A DNA stretch of 64,000 nt, taken from contig NZ_KB911581.1 in the NCBI RefSeq assembly GCF_000383595.1, positions 4,682,496 to 4,746,495 of the forward strand, in the 5' to 3' direction. The stretch is from Streptomyces bottropensis ATCC 25435 (lineage in GTDB: Bacteria > Actinomycetota > Actinomycetes > Streptomycetales > Streptomycetaceae). This document shows positions 41,431-50,346 of the stretch, piece after piece. The notes below the pieces were generated by a model. The model was given only the letters and a program-made list of their open reading frames with translations. It did no database searches and had not been told where the DNA came from. Position numbers and translations under genes: made by a program. Within the stretch, counting starts at the first letter, position 1. Each line of letters starts with the position of its first letter.

Positions 41431-42326
41431 CTGTGCCCCGAACCGCCGCCGTCGCGGGACACGATGTCCGTGCCCAGCTTGTGCAGCGCGTAGGCGAGGG
41501 CGTCCGCGAGGCTGGTGCGGGTGAGTACCGAGCTGAGGTCGATGCCCAGGTGGACGATGGTCTGCGCGATCGGCGGCCGGATACCCGAGACGATGCACTC
41601 GGCTCCCATCAGCCGTGCCGCCGCCACGGTCTTCATGAGGTGCTGGGCCACCAGGGAGTCGACGGTCGGGACCCCGGTGATGTCGAGGATGGCGAACCGG
41701 GCGTGCTGTTCGACGATCGAGTCGAGGAGCCGCTCCATCACCACCTGGCTGCGTGCGCTGTCCAGGGTGCCGATCAGGGGGACGGCGACGATGCCCTCCC
41801 ACAGGCTGATCACCGGCGTGGCGACCTCCATCAGCTGCAGCCGCTGCCGGTGGATGAGCTCCTCGCCCTCGTTGAGCGCCGTCTCCAGCACCACCAGACG
41901 CAGGGTGCCCATCAGGACCGTCAGTGTCGTGGTGCACTCCCGCAGGTGCGTGGCCGGTGCGGCGGCGAACTCGGCGATCAGCAGTTCGGTGACGGGCGGC
42001 CGCAGCGCGTCGACCTCGGTGGAGATCTGGGTGACGGTGGAGCCGGCCCGCGCCCGGGCGGCGGCCGTCCGCGCGAGCTGCTCGCGCACGACGTGGAAGC
42101 CGCCGGACTCCGCGTCCTCGACGCTCTCCGTGGCGGCAACGGCGGCGAGCGCGTCCACGACGGCGCGGCCCGCCTCCACCGCCTCGTCCCGCGAGTGGGT
42201 GAAGACGGTGCGGAACAGCGCCGCGTCGGCCCAGCGCTGCGCGATCTGCTCCTGGCGCTTGCGCAGGAACTCCGCCACCTCCTGTGCCGGGGTCAACTGC
42301 CGGTCTGCCGTGTCCTGTTCCGGCAC
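41427..42326 (-). CDS. RsbR-like stressosome protein (RsbRD_N plus STAS)
   Basis: A 299-residue protein with an N-terminal RsbRD_N-type sensor domain (about 20-170) and a C-terminal STAS domain. The STAS segment FAILDITGVPTVDSLVAQHL is classical RsbR; the phosphorylated Thr of B. subtilis RsbR (VVDT) is Ser here, and another phospho-site region reads IVSGIRPPIAQT. The start is GTG 42326 with GAGGAGA upstream. It is the first gene of the coupled R-S-T operon. Confidence 0.92.
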   Translation of the reverse strand: MPEQDTADRQLTPAQEVAEFLRKRQEQIAQRWADAALFRTVFTHSRDEAVEAGRAVVDALAAVAATESVEDAESGGFHVVREQLARTAAARARAGSTVTQISTEVDALRPPVTELLIAEFAAAPATHLRECTTTLTVLMGTLRLVVLETALNEGEELIHRQRLQLMEVATPVISLWEGIVAVPLIGTLDSARSQVVMERLLDSIVEQHARFAILDITGVPTVDSLVAQHLMKTVAAARLMGAECIVSGIRPPIAQTIVHLGIDLSSVLTRTSLADALAYALHKLGTDIVSRDGGGSGHR

Positions 42327-42385
42327 GGATCTCTCCTCACATACTGGCGCGCATCCCCTCTGCGGGAAACGGCGATCGGTCCAAC

Positions 42386-43570
42386 TCATGGGCGGGTGCG
42401 GCCGGGCTCCCCTCGACCGAACCAGTCGAGGCAGACCACGAGCGCGTCGTCGTCCGCCACGGGCGTGCCGCGGTGACCGGAGAGCTCCCGGAGCACCGCG
42501 CCGGGGACATCCGCGGCGGGCAGCAGCCGCGTGGCGTTGACCGCGCGGGCCAGGGCACGTTCGCCGTACTCCTCGCCGCCGGGGGTGGCGACGGAGTACA
42601 CCCCGTCGCTGACGAAGACGAGCCGGTCTCCCGGCTCGACGATCAGCTCCTGGGCGGTGTACTCCGTCTCCTCGAACATGCCCAGCGGCAGTTGGGCTTC
42701 CAGGGCGACCGCGGAGACGTTCCCTTCGCGCAGCAGCAGCATCCGCGGGGAGCCCGCGTCGACGATCTGCAGCCGCCCGGTGGTCAGGTCCAGGTCCAGC
42801 AGCAGCACCGACAGATGCTGGGCCCCGCCGTACTGTGCGTGGAGGGCCTGGTCGGCCAGGGCCGCCTGCTCGGAGATGGGGACGCCGGCCCGCCGGGCGT
42901 TGCGCAGCGCGTTGATCCCCAGGTTGGTCAGCAGGGAGGCCTCGATGCCCTCGCCCATGCCGTTGGTGACGTACAGCATCAGATGGTCGGCGTCGGCGGA
43001 CCAGTCGTAGTTGTCGCCGAAGATCGCGTAGGCGGGTTCCAGCTGACCGCCGAGCGCGTACTCCGCGGTGGTGGCGGAACGGCCCGGCAGCAACTGCCAC
43101 TGCATCTCCGCCGCCAGGGTCAGCCGGCTGGAGCGACGCGCACGGACATACAGGTCCGTGTCGCGCTCCGCGACGACCAGCTCGTGGGCCAGGACCTCGG
43201 TCAGTTCGGTCAGTTCGGCCAGGCCCTCCTCGGCGTGCGCGGCGGACGGCAGCGTCAGACGCAGCACGCCCAGCCGGTCGCCGCGCACGGTCACCGGCAG
43301 ATGCGCCCGGACCTGGCCGTCACCGCGCTTCTCCAGGTACGGCTCCTGCGACCCGAAGGCGCGGCCGGTCGGGCCGCCGTGCATCGGCAGCCGTTCCGGC
43401 GCGTCGTGTGTCGAGACTTGCCGCAGCGCGGTGAGCGAGTAGTCGGCCAGGTACAGCTCGACCTCCCGCGCGGACCAGGCGTCCTCGCCCAGTACCTCGC
43501 GCAGTGCGTCCAGCAGGTGGTGCGGAGCAGCGGAGCGAAGTGCCCGTTCGGCTGCCACGAATCTGTTCAC
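42386..43570 (-). CDS. SpoIIE-family PP2C-like protein with altered metal site
   Basis: A 394-residue protein with a GAF-like N-terminal region (about 60-140) and a C-terminal SpoIIE-type domain. The motif D-G-x-G-x-G normally carrying a metal-binding Asp reads VTNGMGEGIEAS: Asp is replaced by Asn203 (codon AAC). Other acidic motifs (VSDGVYSV, ADDDALVV) are kept. The protein may be a weak or inactive phosphatase, possibly a regulator. GTG 43570 is the best start. It lies 60 bases upstream of the RsbR gene on the same strand and diverges from the MarR gene. Confidence 0.88.
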   Translation of the reverse strand: MNRFVAAERALRSAAPHHLLDALREVLGEDAWSAREVELYLADYSLTALRQVSTHDAPERLPMHGGPTGRAFGSQEPYLEKRGDGQVRAHLPVTVRGDRLGVLRLTLPSAAHAEEGLAELTELTEVLAHELVVAERDTDLYVRARRSSRLTLAAEMQWQLLPGRSATTAEYALGGQLEPAYAIFGDNYDWSADADHLMLYVTNGMGEGIEASLLTNLGINALRNARRAGVPISEQAALADQALHAQYGGAQHLSVLLLDLDLTTGRLQIVDAGSPRMLLLREGNVSAVALEAQLPLGMFEETEYTAQELIVEPGDRLVFVSDGVYSVATPGGEEYGERALARAVNATRLLPAADVPGAVLRELSGHRGTPVADDDALVVCLDWFGRGEPGRTRP

Positions 43571-43633
43571 GATGTCGGATACGCCATTCTTTCCAGAGCT
43601 GACAGTGTTCGGGATGCCTGGAAGAGTGGGCCC

Positions 43634-44110
43634 GTGACTTCCTCCTCCAACCCGCGGCCGGACGAGGTGGCTCGTGTGACCTCCGAGGCGGCCGAGCTGC
43701 TGGAGGTCCTGTGGGGGCGCGCCTCGACGGCTCCGGTGTCCGCCTCCCAGCTCCGCGTGCTCTTCATCCTGGAGCACAACGACGGCATCAACCTGCGGAT
43801 GCTCGCCGACGCCCTCGGCTCCACCCCTCCCTCCACCAGCAGACTCTGTGACCGGCTGGAAGCGGTGGGCTTCGTCGAGCGCCATGCCAGTACGGCGAGC
43901 AGGCGCGAGCTGTGTCTGCGGCTGAGCCGGCGCGGACAGGCGTTCCTGGTGGACCTGCGCGCCCGTCGCGAACGGGCTCTGCGGTCCGTGCTGGAGCAGA
44001 TGCCCGCCGTGAAGCGGACAGCGTTGCTGGAGGGGCTGGAGGCGTTCTGCGCCGCCGCGGCGGCGGAGATCCACGAGGGCGACGCCGACGCCGCCGTCCG
44101 GAGCGCCTGA
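43634..44110 (+). CDS. MarR-family regulator divergent from a SpoIIE-like gene
   Basis: A 158-residue MarR protein with the winged helix INLRMLADALGSTPPSTSRLCDRLEAVGFVERHASTASRRELCLRLSRRG. It is a paralogue of the MarR at 37317. Its divergence from the SpoIIE-like gene across 63 bases implies it controls that gene and itself; those 63 bases would hold the operators. Confidence 0.9.
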   Translation: MTSSSNPRPDEVARVTSEAAELLEVLWGRASTAPVSASQLRVLFILEHNDGINLRMLADALGSTPPSTSRLCDRLEAVGFVERHASTASRRELCLRLSRRGQAFLVDLRARRERALRSVLEQMPAVKRTALLEGLEAFCAAAAAEIHEGDADAAVRSA

Positions 44111-44186
44111 CCACCGAAGACCTGGTCCGACAGCCTCATCCCAACCCTTCCCACACTCTTGGCCCGGCCTCACTTTCTTGCCTTCC

Positions 44187-44217
44187 GGCCATAGTTGTCA
44201 AACGACAACTGTTGGCC
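44187..44217. terminator. two-part hairpin between convergent marR and antagonist genes
   Basis: AGTTGTC-AAAC-GACAACT forms a 7-bp stem, extended after a small internal loop by GGCCA/TGGCC. The site lies between the 3' ends of two convergent genes, so a bidirectional terminator is most likely; the inner TTGTC...GACAA also resembles the palindrome at 32185-32215. Confidence 0.5.
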
Positions 44218-44292
44218 ATGGATGCGCCCTGACGCATCGACGGAAAAGGCCGATCGGCGGGGCCCGTCGGTGCGTCGACGCCTCGTCAACGG

Positions 44293-44697
44293 CTATTCCT
44301 TTGTCGGTTGTTCGTCCGGCAGCGTGGCGACCTGTCCGGAGTCCACGGCGGCCAGCGCCTCGTCCACGCTGTCCACCGTGGCGACGGTGAGACTGACCCC
44401 GGTCAGGTCGAGTATGCGCCGCACGGCCGGTGTCGGGGCGATGACATAGACACCACCCGGGATCCGCCGCACCTCCTGGTACGTCCGCAGGATGATGTTC
44501 ATGCCCGACGAGTCCATGAAGGGGACGGCCGACACGTCGAGCAGGAAATGCCGCCGGCCGTGGCGCAGCTGGTTCGCCAGATGATGTTGCAGCTCGGTCG
44601 CCGTGTCGATGTCCAGCTCCCCCTCGATCGTGAGCAGCACGGCGTCGTCCCGAGGAAGGTCGACCTTGATCGACAGCGGGTTCTGGGCAACGGACAC
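44293..44697 (-). CDS. anti-sigma factor antagonist (STAS, SpoIIAA/RsbV type)
   Basis: A 134-residue STAS protein. The site of phosphorylation is Ser63/Ser64 in VPFMDSSGMNIIL. Unphosphorylated antagonist binds an RsbW-type kinase and releases the sigma factor. The GTG start has GGAGGC upstream. It lies just downstream of a SigB-type sigma gene and near several kinases and phosphatases that could act on it. Confidence 0.92.
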   Translation of the reverse strand: MSVAQNPLSIKVDLPRDDAVLLTIEGELDIDTATELQHHLANQLRHGRRHFLLDVSAVPFMDSSGMNIILRTYQEVRRIPGGVYVIAPTPAVRRILDLTGVSLTVATVDSVDEALAAVDSGQVATLPDEQPTKE

Positions 44698-44813
44698 AGG
44701 AGCCTCCAAGGCACTAGCCGATCGGGACGGGTGCCCCGATTCACGGATTCGACGCATCGCCCGGCGATGCGCCCGTGCGCATACCCGCGAATCGTCCGGA
44801 CACACCGCCCCGA

Positions 44814-45641
44814 TCAGGCGACACCGGGTTCCAGGAGCCCCGTGCGCAGCCGCTTGATGATCCGGCTGATCAGCCGGGACACATGCATCTGCGACACCCC
44901 CAGCTGTTCGGCGATCTGCGACTGGGTCTGCTCCTCCACGAACCGCAGGTGCAGGATGCGCCGCTCACGGTCGTCGAGCTGGGCGATCAGCGGAGCCAGC
45001 GAGTGGAAGTCCTCGACGAGTTGCAGCGAGTGGTCCTCCTCGCCGATGAGGTCGCCCAGTACGGCGTCGCCGTCCTCGCCGCCGTCGGAGGTGAGGGCCG
45101 CGTCGAGCGAGGAGGTGTTGTAGCCGTTGGACGCCTTGCGCGCCTCGATGACCTCCTCCTCCGACAGCGACATCAGCTCGGACAGCTCACGCGTCGTCGG
45201 CATCCGGCCCAGCCGGGACTGCAGTTCGTCCGTCGCGCGGGCCAGCTCCACCCGCGCCTCCTGCAGCCGCCGCGGTACGTGCACCGCCCAGCTCGTGTCC
45301 CGGAAGAACCGCTTGATCTCGCCGACGATGTACGGCACGGCGAACGTGGTGAACTCCACCTCCCGGGACAGCTCGAACCGGTCGATGGCCTTGATCAGGC
45401 CGATCGTCCCCACCTGGACGATGTCCTCCAGGGAGTCCTCGCGTCCGCGGAAGCGCGAGGCCGCGTACCGCACGAGGGACAGGTTCATCTCGATGAGCGT
45501 GTTGCGCACGTACTGATACGCGTGCGTGCCCTCCTCCAGCACGGCCAGCCGGTCGAAGAACTGCCGCGACATCGCCCGCGCGTCCTTGGGCCTGACCTGT
45601 GACGGGTCCTCGATCAGCGGGAGGTCCACTTCCTCCGACAT
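44814..45641 (-). CDS. SigB/SigF-family RNA polymerase sigma factor
   Basis: A 275-residue sigma factor with regions 2, 3 and 4: SLVRYAASRFRGREDSLEDIVQVGTIGLIKAIDRF in region 2 and the helix-turn-helix QSQIAEQLGVSQMHVSRLISRIIKRLR in region 4. It belongs to the stress and development group controlled by RsbW-like kinases. ATG 45641 is chosen (GGGGGAGGG just ahead); an upstream ATG 45689 would add MAAVTAL. It diverges from a second sigma gene of the same group. Confidence 0.93.
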   Translation of the reverse strand: MSEEVDLPLIEDPSQVRPKDARAMSRQFFDRLAVLEEGTHAYQYVRNTLIEMNLSLVRYAASRFRGREDSLEDIVQVGTIGLIKAIDRFELSREVEFTTFAVPYIVGEIKRFFRDTSWAVHVPRRLQEARVELARATDELQSRLGRMPTTRELSELMSLSEEEVIEARKASNGYNTSSLDAALTSDGGEDGDAVLGDLIGEEDHSLQLVEDFHSLAPLIAQLDDRERRILHLRFVEEQTQSQIAEQLGVSQMHVSRLISRIIKRLRTGLLEPGVA

Positions 45642-46026
45642 GACCCTCCCCCGTGCCGTGGCCGTAGTAAGTGCCGTCACGGCTGCCATGCTGTCCACCC
45701 CTCTCGCCCAGAGCCTCGTTGCCAACCCACGCTTGCCCCCAAAGCCGCGACTCAGTCCCCCTCGGACCCGAAAGGGACCGTGTCGCTCCCCACTCTGGCC
45801 AAAAGTCGCCGTCGGCCCCGAAGGCGGGCGGATCCGGAGTCGAGCCGCTCCGTCACCATGAATACGCGAACCGTTGTTTGTCCACGGAATCGCGGGGCAA
45901 TCGGAGTTCCACGCCTCCGGATCGGAGGTCGGTCGGCGGGAGCGGTCGTTCGCGCACGGGCCTGGTCGCCCATTCACCGTTCCCCGCCGCGAAGTCCCTG
46001 AAAGCGTCGTTCAGGAGCGATTTCCC
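45642..46026. other. divergent promoter region of two sigma factor genes
   Basis: A 385-bp region without a gene. It holds a SigB-like promoter candidate at 45876-45900 facing the rightward gene. No other strong motif is seen. Confidence 0.55.
45876..45900 (+). promoter_or_regulatory. SigB-type promoter candidate
   Basis: GTTT (45876-45879) and GGGCAA (45895-45900) are 15 bases apart, near the GTTT-N14-16-GGGTAT pattern of SigB-group promoters; the -10 departs from the consensus at two positions. It lies 126 bases before the sigma gene at 46027 and could mean autoregulation or cross-control. Confidence 0.3.
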
Positions 46027-46866
46027 ATGCTGGTCAATGTGTCCGCAAACGGTTCAGGCACCCCCGTACGTCCCGGCACGCCCGACAGGAGGACGCACGA
46101 CGACGCCCCCGACACCGCCACCGCCTTCGCCCGTCTCGCCGCCATGGACCCGGGGCCCGAACGCGACCACGTCCGGGACGAACTCGTCCGCGCCTGGCTG
46201 CCCATGGCCCACCGCATCGCGAGCCGCTTCCGCAACCGCGGCGAGTCCCTGGAGGACCTGCGCCAGGTGGCCGCCATGGGCCTGGTCAAGGCGGTGGACC
46301 GCTACGAGCCCGAGCGGGGGGCGTTCGAGAGCTACGCCGTGCCCACCATCACCGGCGAGATCAAGAGGCACTTCCGCGACCGGATGTGGACGCTGCGCGT
46401 CCCCCGGCGGGTCCAGGACCTCCGCAACAAGGTACGTGTGGCGCGCCGCGAACTCAGCCAGACCTCCGGCGGAGCCACCGAGCCCTCGGTCGCCGACATC
46501 GCCGCCCTGGCGGGACTCACGGAGGAGGAGGTCCACGCGGGGATGGAGGCGCTCGACAGCTTCAGCGCCCTGTCGCTGGACGCCGAGATGTCCTCCGGCG
46601 ACGACGGCTACAACCTCGCCGACACCCTCGGCGCACCGGACGCCGCGTACGACGTGGTGGTGGACCGCGAGGCGGTCAAGCAGGGGCTGCGCCGACTGCC
46701 CGAGCGCGAGCGCGCCATCCTCTACATGCGCTTCTTCGAGGACATGACGCAGAACCGCATCGCCGACCGCCTGGGCATCTCCCAGATGCACGTCTCCCGC
46801 CTCATCAGCCGCAGCTGCGCCCGCGTCCGCGAGGAGGCCCTCGGCCGCACCACGCCTTCTTCCTGA
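46027..46866 (+). CDS. second SigB/SigF-family RNA polymerase sigma factor
   Basis: A 279-residue sigma factor with the same plan as its neighbour: region 2 (MAHRIASRFRNRGESLEDLRQVAAMGLVKAVDRY), region 3 and a region 4 helix-turn-helix (QNRIADRLGISQMHVSRLISRSCARVREE). The two proteins are clear paralogues. ATG 46027 has CAGGAG ahead. The DUF5133 gene follows 57 bases later. Confidence 0.93.
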   Translation: MLVNVSANGSGTPVRPGTPDRRTHDDAPDTATAFARLAAMDPGPERDHVRDELVRAWLPMAHRIASRFRNRGESLEDLRQVAAMGLVKAVDRYEPERGAFESYAVPTITGEIKRHFRDRMWTLRVPRRVQDLRNKVRVARRELSQTSGGATEPSVADIAALAGLTEEEVHAGMEALDSFSALSLDAEMSSGDDGYNLADTLGAPDAAYDVVVDREAVKQGLRRLPERERAILYMRFFEDMTQNRIADRLGISQMHVSRLISRSCARVREEALGRTTPSS

Positions 46867-46923
46867 CCTTCTCCGCCCCACCGTGTCCCCCTGCCGTCAT
46901 CGGATCACCCAGGAGCGAAACAG

Positions 46924-47226
46924 ATGCTGATGCCCCACCCCGCGACCCTGCGCAGGCTCGTCGAGGAGTACGAGTCACTGGCGGCCCACGAGGGTGAGCA
47001 GAGCGATCCCCAGACCACGCGGCGCGCGCAGGACCTGGCCTACACGCTCTGCGTGTCCACGGGCACCCGCGACATACGCCAGGCCCTCGAAGTGGCACGC
47101 AGGCAGCTCGCCGCAGCCCAGGCCACCGCGACGGCGGAGCTGTGCGGGAAGCGGGTGATCCTCTCCCCGGAGGCAGACAGCCATGGTTCGCGCGCGAGCG
47201 GGTACGCGGCGCTGCATGAGCAGTGA
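46924..47226 (+). CDS. DUF5133 protein
   Basis: A 100-residue protein that opens MLMPHPATLRRLVEEYESL, the hallmark of DUF5133. It is mostly helical. Members often lie beside ATP-binding anti-sigma-type proteins and sigma factors in Streptomyces, as here; the function is unknown. The ATG has AGGAG upstream. Confidence 0.9.
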   Translation: MLMPHPATLRRLVEEYESLAAHEGEQSDPQTTRRAQDLAYTLCVSTGTRDIRQALEVARRQLAAAQATATAELCGKRVILSPEADSHGSRASGYAALHEQ

Positions 47227-47268
47227 CCGGCCGGGCCCTTGCGAGTCGTCGACCCCGCACGTCCCGTG

Positions 47269-47733
47269 ATGTCGGGGGAAGGCGACCGCCTCACCGACCA
47301 CGACACCGGCCCCGCGGAGGAACCGCCCGGCCGGCCGGTAGGGCCGCCGGGCGCGATCACCACCGCCGGGGCGGCCCGCCGCCATGTGCGGGCGTTCGTG
47401 GGGGAGCGGTGGCGTTCCCCGGCCGGTCCGCCGATCGAGGCGGCCATGATCGATCTCCTGCTCGTCGTGTCGGAACTGGTCACGAACGCGGTCCGGCACG
47501 GCGGCGGGATCGCCGGTTTCGACGTCGGCCTCACCCCTGAGGGCGTGTGGCTGAGCGTGCGGGACAACAGCGCCGCCCTGCCCGTGGACCTCCATGGACA
47601 GGGCGCGCTGGCGCGTGTCCACGCGGGCAACGGCTACGGATGGCCGCTGATCAACCGGCTGTCGCGCGAGGTCCGCGTCGAGCGCCTCGCGGCCGGCGGC
47701 AAGACGATCAGTGTGCTGGTGCCGCTGACCTGA
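47269..47733 (+). CDS. RsbW/RsbT-like ATP-binding regulatory protein
   Basis: A 154-residue HATPase_c protein of the Streptomyces anti-sigma kinase-like group: ELVTNAVRHGGG (N-box), SVRDNSAALP and NGYGWPLINRLS (G-boxes). It should bind ATP and a partner such as a STAS protein or sigma factor. ATG 47269 is used; a GTG 30 bases upstream is in frame. It follows DUF5133 on the same strand. Confidence 0.88.
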   Translation: MSGEGDRLTDHDTGPAEEPPGRPVGPPGAITTAGAARRHVRAFVGERWRSPAGPPIEAAMIDLLLVVSELVTNAVRHGGGIAGFDVGLTPEGVWLSVRDNSAALPVDLHGQGALARVHAGNGYGWPLINRLSREVRVERLAAGGKTISVLVPLT

Positions 47734-47797
47734 CGCGGCACCTCGCCCATATCCCTGTCCTCTCTCCGGCCTTTTCGCGTGTCTTTCTCGCGCCGCC

Positions 47798-48232
47798 TCA
47801 CCAGGGCAGGAAGACGTGCACGTCCTTGCCGTGGTCGTGCACCACCACGCTCACCTCGTCGCACAATGTGTGGATCAGGTACCAGCCGATACCGCCGGCG
47901 CCCTTGCTGGGACTGAAGGGGCGCGGCGCCGGCGACGTCGTGCTGGTGTCCGCGAGCGTCACATGGACCCCGTCGATGGTGCGGCGCATCGTCAGCTCGA
48001 AGCGCCCCGGAGCGTACTGCACCGCGTTGGCGGCCAGCTCCGTGACCACCAGCAGGATGTCGTCCCAGTGCTCGACCGCCGCCGGCGGCGAGGTGCGGGA
48101 GAGAACGCCCAGGAACCCTTCGGCGGCCGTACGGGCGCCCGTCACGTCGCCCAACTCTCCGTCGAAGGCGGCGTGTCCGTCGTAGATCTCCTCGGCAGGC
48201 AGTTTGTCGTCCCTACGTGGCTCTGTTGCCAA
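47798..48232 (-). CDS. RsbW/RsbT-like ATP-binding regulatory protein
   Basis: A 144-residue HATPase_c protein: VTELAANAVQYAPG (N-box), TLADTSTTSPAP and KGAGGIGWYLIHTLCDEV (G-boxes). It is similar to the protein at 47269. TTG 48232 is chosen because GGGGGAAG lies 8 bases upstream; longer starts reach into a region without coding character. The PAS-GAF-PP2C gene lies upstream on the same strand. Confidence 0.87.
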   Translation of the reverse strand: MATEPRRDDKLPAEEIYDGHAAFDGELGDVTGARTAAEGFLGVLSRTSPPAAVEHWDDILLVVTELAANAVQYAPGRFELTMRRTIDGVHVTLADTSTTSPAPRPFSPSKGAGGIGWYLIHTLCDEVSVVVHDHGKDVHVFLPW

Positions 48233-48396
48233 CTTGTCTTCCCCCGCTCGGCTTCTTGAGGCGGACGCGATGTCGTGTCCCCCTCCGACGCTCGTGTTTC
48301 CCGTGAGCGGAGTGGCTACGCGTGCGAAAGCGTAGGGATGTGTGGGGCCTTGGGGAAGAGAGTGGCTCTCCGGTGCCCCTGGTGAGCGTCGGCGCA

Positions 48397-50124
48397 CTAG
48401 CGGTCACCGGTCTCACCGTCCCCTGCCGGTGTCCGCAGGACCAGCAGGGCCACGTCGTCGTCGTTGTCGACGGGTCGGGCGCGCTCCAGCAGCAGGTCGC
48501 AGAAGACGTGCAGGGGCCGGTGCGCGAGGGCCGCGGCGTGCTGGCGCAGCCGGGCCAGGCCCCGGTCGAGCGTCTGCCCCGGCGACTCGATCAGGCCGTC
48601 CGTGTACAGCACGAGCGTGGACAGCGGCGGCAGCCGCGTGAGGGTGTCGGAGCGCCCCCGGACCAGGCCCGTGCCGAGCAGGTGGTCGTGCTCCTCGTCC
48701 AGGAACCGGGACCGGCCGTCGTGCGTGATCAGCAGCGGCGGCGGATGCCCGGCGTTGGTCCACCGCAGGGTCCAGCCCTCGTCGCCGCGCTCCACGCGGC
48801 CGAATATCAGGGTCGCCATGGACGCCTCGGCCACGTTCACCACGGCCTGGTCCAGCCGTTCCACGATGGCGCTCGGCGGCTCGTGCAGGGCCCAGGCGTA
48901 GGCCCGGAGCATGTTGCGGACCTGCGCCATGCCCGCCGCGGCGTCGATGTTGTGCCCGACGACGTCGCCGATAGCCACCGCCGTGGCACCGTCGGACAAC
49001 GAGAACACGTCGTACCAGTCGCCGCCGACCTGGGAGGACTCCGACGCCGACTCGTAGCGGGCGGCCATCTTCAGGCCCGGCACCTCCGGCATCTGGGGCA
49101 GTAGATGGCGCTGCATGGTCTCCACGATGTGCCGCTGGCGCTGGTACAGGCGCGCGTTCTCCAGTGCCAGCCCGGCCCGGCGTGCGATGTCCTCCAGCAG
49201 GGACAGCTCGGCTTCGGTGAAGGCCCCCGGCCGGTCGCTGAGGCCCAGGGTGAGAGCGCCGAGCACCGCGCGCGGCCCGCGGATGGGCGCGATCGCCGCC
49301 GAGCGCAGCCCCGTGACCTGGAACAGCTTCTGCTGTGCGACCGTGATCCCGGAATCGGGCGGCCCCTGGTAGGTCTCCGGCCCGGCGAGGGCCGACGCCG
49401 CCCCGCGCAGGGCCCGGGACAGCGGCATGAACGACTCCTCGTGCACCGGCGGCAGCGGGCCCTCCAGCTCCTCACGCCGCACCACGGCACCGTTGAGGTG
49501 GGTCGCCACCGTGTCCCGCCAGACGTCGTCGCTCTCGGTGATCAGGTCCACGACGGCCCAGTCCGCCAGCCGCGGTACGACCAGCCGGACCAGTCGCGCG
49601 ATGGCCTCGTCGGAGTCCAGCGTCGAGGTCAGCCGGGTCGTCGTCTCGGCGAGCAGCGCCAGCCGGTCCAGCTGGGACAGCGTCGTCGACTCGACGGACC
49701 GGAGCGACTCGTCACCCGCAGCGCACTCGTAGAAGAGCACGGCGGAGCCGGCCGCCCCGTCGTTAACCCGGCACGGGGTCACCAGCCAGGTCACCGGCAG
49801 CAGTGTGCCGTCGCCGCGCTCGAACCACTCGCGGTCCCCGCCGCCCGTACGGCCGCTGAGGAAGACCCGCATCATCGTGCACGACGACCGGGCCATCGTC
49901 TGTCCGAGGTGGTCGCGGTGCAGCAGGTCGTGGGCGTCACGGCCGAGGAGTTCGTCGGCCGTGCGGCCGAGAAGTTCCTCCGCGCGGGCGTTCACCGAGA
50001 CGATGGAGCCGTTGTCGTGGACCAGATACATGCCCGCGTCCGAGAGATCGGGCAGCCCGTCCGGGGACCGCACGGCCGGGCCGGGCGGCTGCCGGCCGAC
50101 GTGATCCGGACTCCACGCGCTCAT
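48397..50124 (-). CDS. PAS-GAF-PP2C phosphatase of the SpoIIE/RsbP type
   Basis: A 575-residue protein: an N-terminal PAS domain (about 25-150), a GAF domain (about 170-345) and a C-terminal SpoIIE-type PP2C with GGDWYD, GDVVGHN, LYTDGL and DDVALL in place. It senses a signal through PAS/GAF and dephosphorylates an antagonist such as the one at 44293. The ATG has GGAGGAG upstream. It is followed after 164 bases by an ATP-binding protein gene. Confidence 0.92.
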   Translation of the reverse strand: MSAWSPDHVGRQPPGPAVRSPDGLPDLSDAGMYLVHDNGSIVSVNARAEELLGRTADELLGRDAHDLLHRDHLGQTMARSSCTMMRVFLSGRTGGGDREWFERGDGTLLPVTWLVTPCRVNDGAAGSAVLFYECAAGDESLRSVESTTLSQLDRLALLAETTTRLTSTLDSDEAIARLVRLVVPRLADWAVVDLITESDDVWRDTVATHLNGAVVRREELEGPLPPVHEESFMPLSRALRGAASALAGPETYQGPPDSGITVAQQKLFQVTGLRSAAIAPIRGPRAVLGALTLGLSDRPGAFTEAELSLLEDIARRAGLALENARLYQRQRHIVETMQRHLLPQMPEVPGLKMAARYESASESSQVGGDWYDVFSLSDGATAVAIGDVVGHNIDAAAGMAQVRNMLRAYAWALHEPPSAIVERLDQAVVNVAEASMATLIFGRVERGDEGWTLRWTNAGHPPPLLITHDGRSRFLDEEHDHLLGTGLVRGRSDTLTRLPPLSTLVLYTDGLIESPGQTLDRGLARLRQHAAALAHRPLHVFCDLLLERARPVDNDDDVALLVLRTPAGDGETGDR

Positions 50125-50346
50125 GTTCGGGCTCCTCCTGCTTCGGTCGCGGACGGGACTGTAGTACGCCTCGGCGGCCGTGTCCGTCCTACGTGCCTCA
50201 CGCAGTACCCCGCTCCCCGGCCCCCTACGCGCAAAAGGCCCGAGACGGCAGGTCAGTGCCTGTCCCGCACAGCGCACACACCGCGCACCGCCGCAGCAGC
50301 CGTCGGCGACAGTAGGCGTCGGCCCCGTCGCCCACGGCCCGCCGCC

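Noticed and set aside
44187..44217. Hairpin considered as a MarR operator
   Set aside because: It lies between two gene ends and no promoter is near; a terminator explains it better, though the core resembles the palindrome at 32185.
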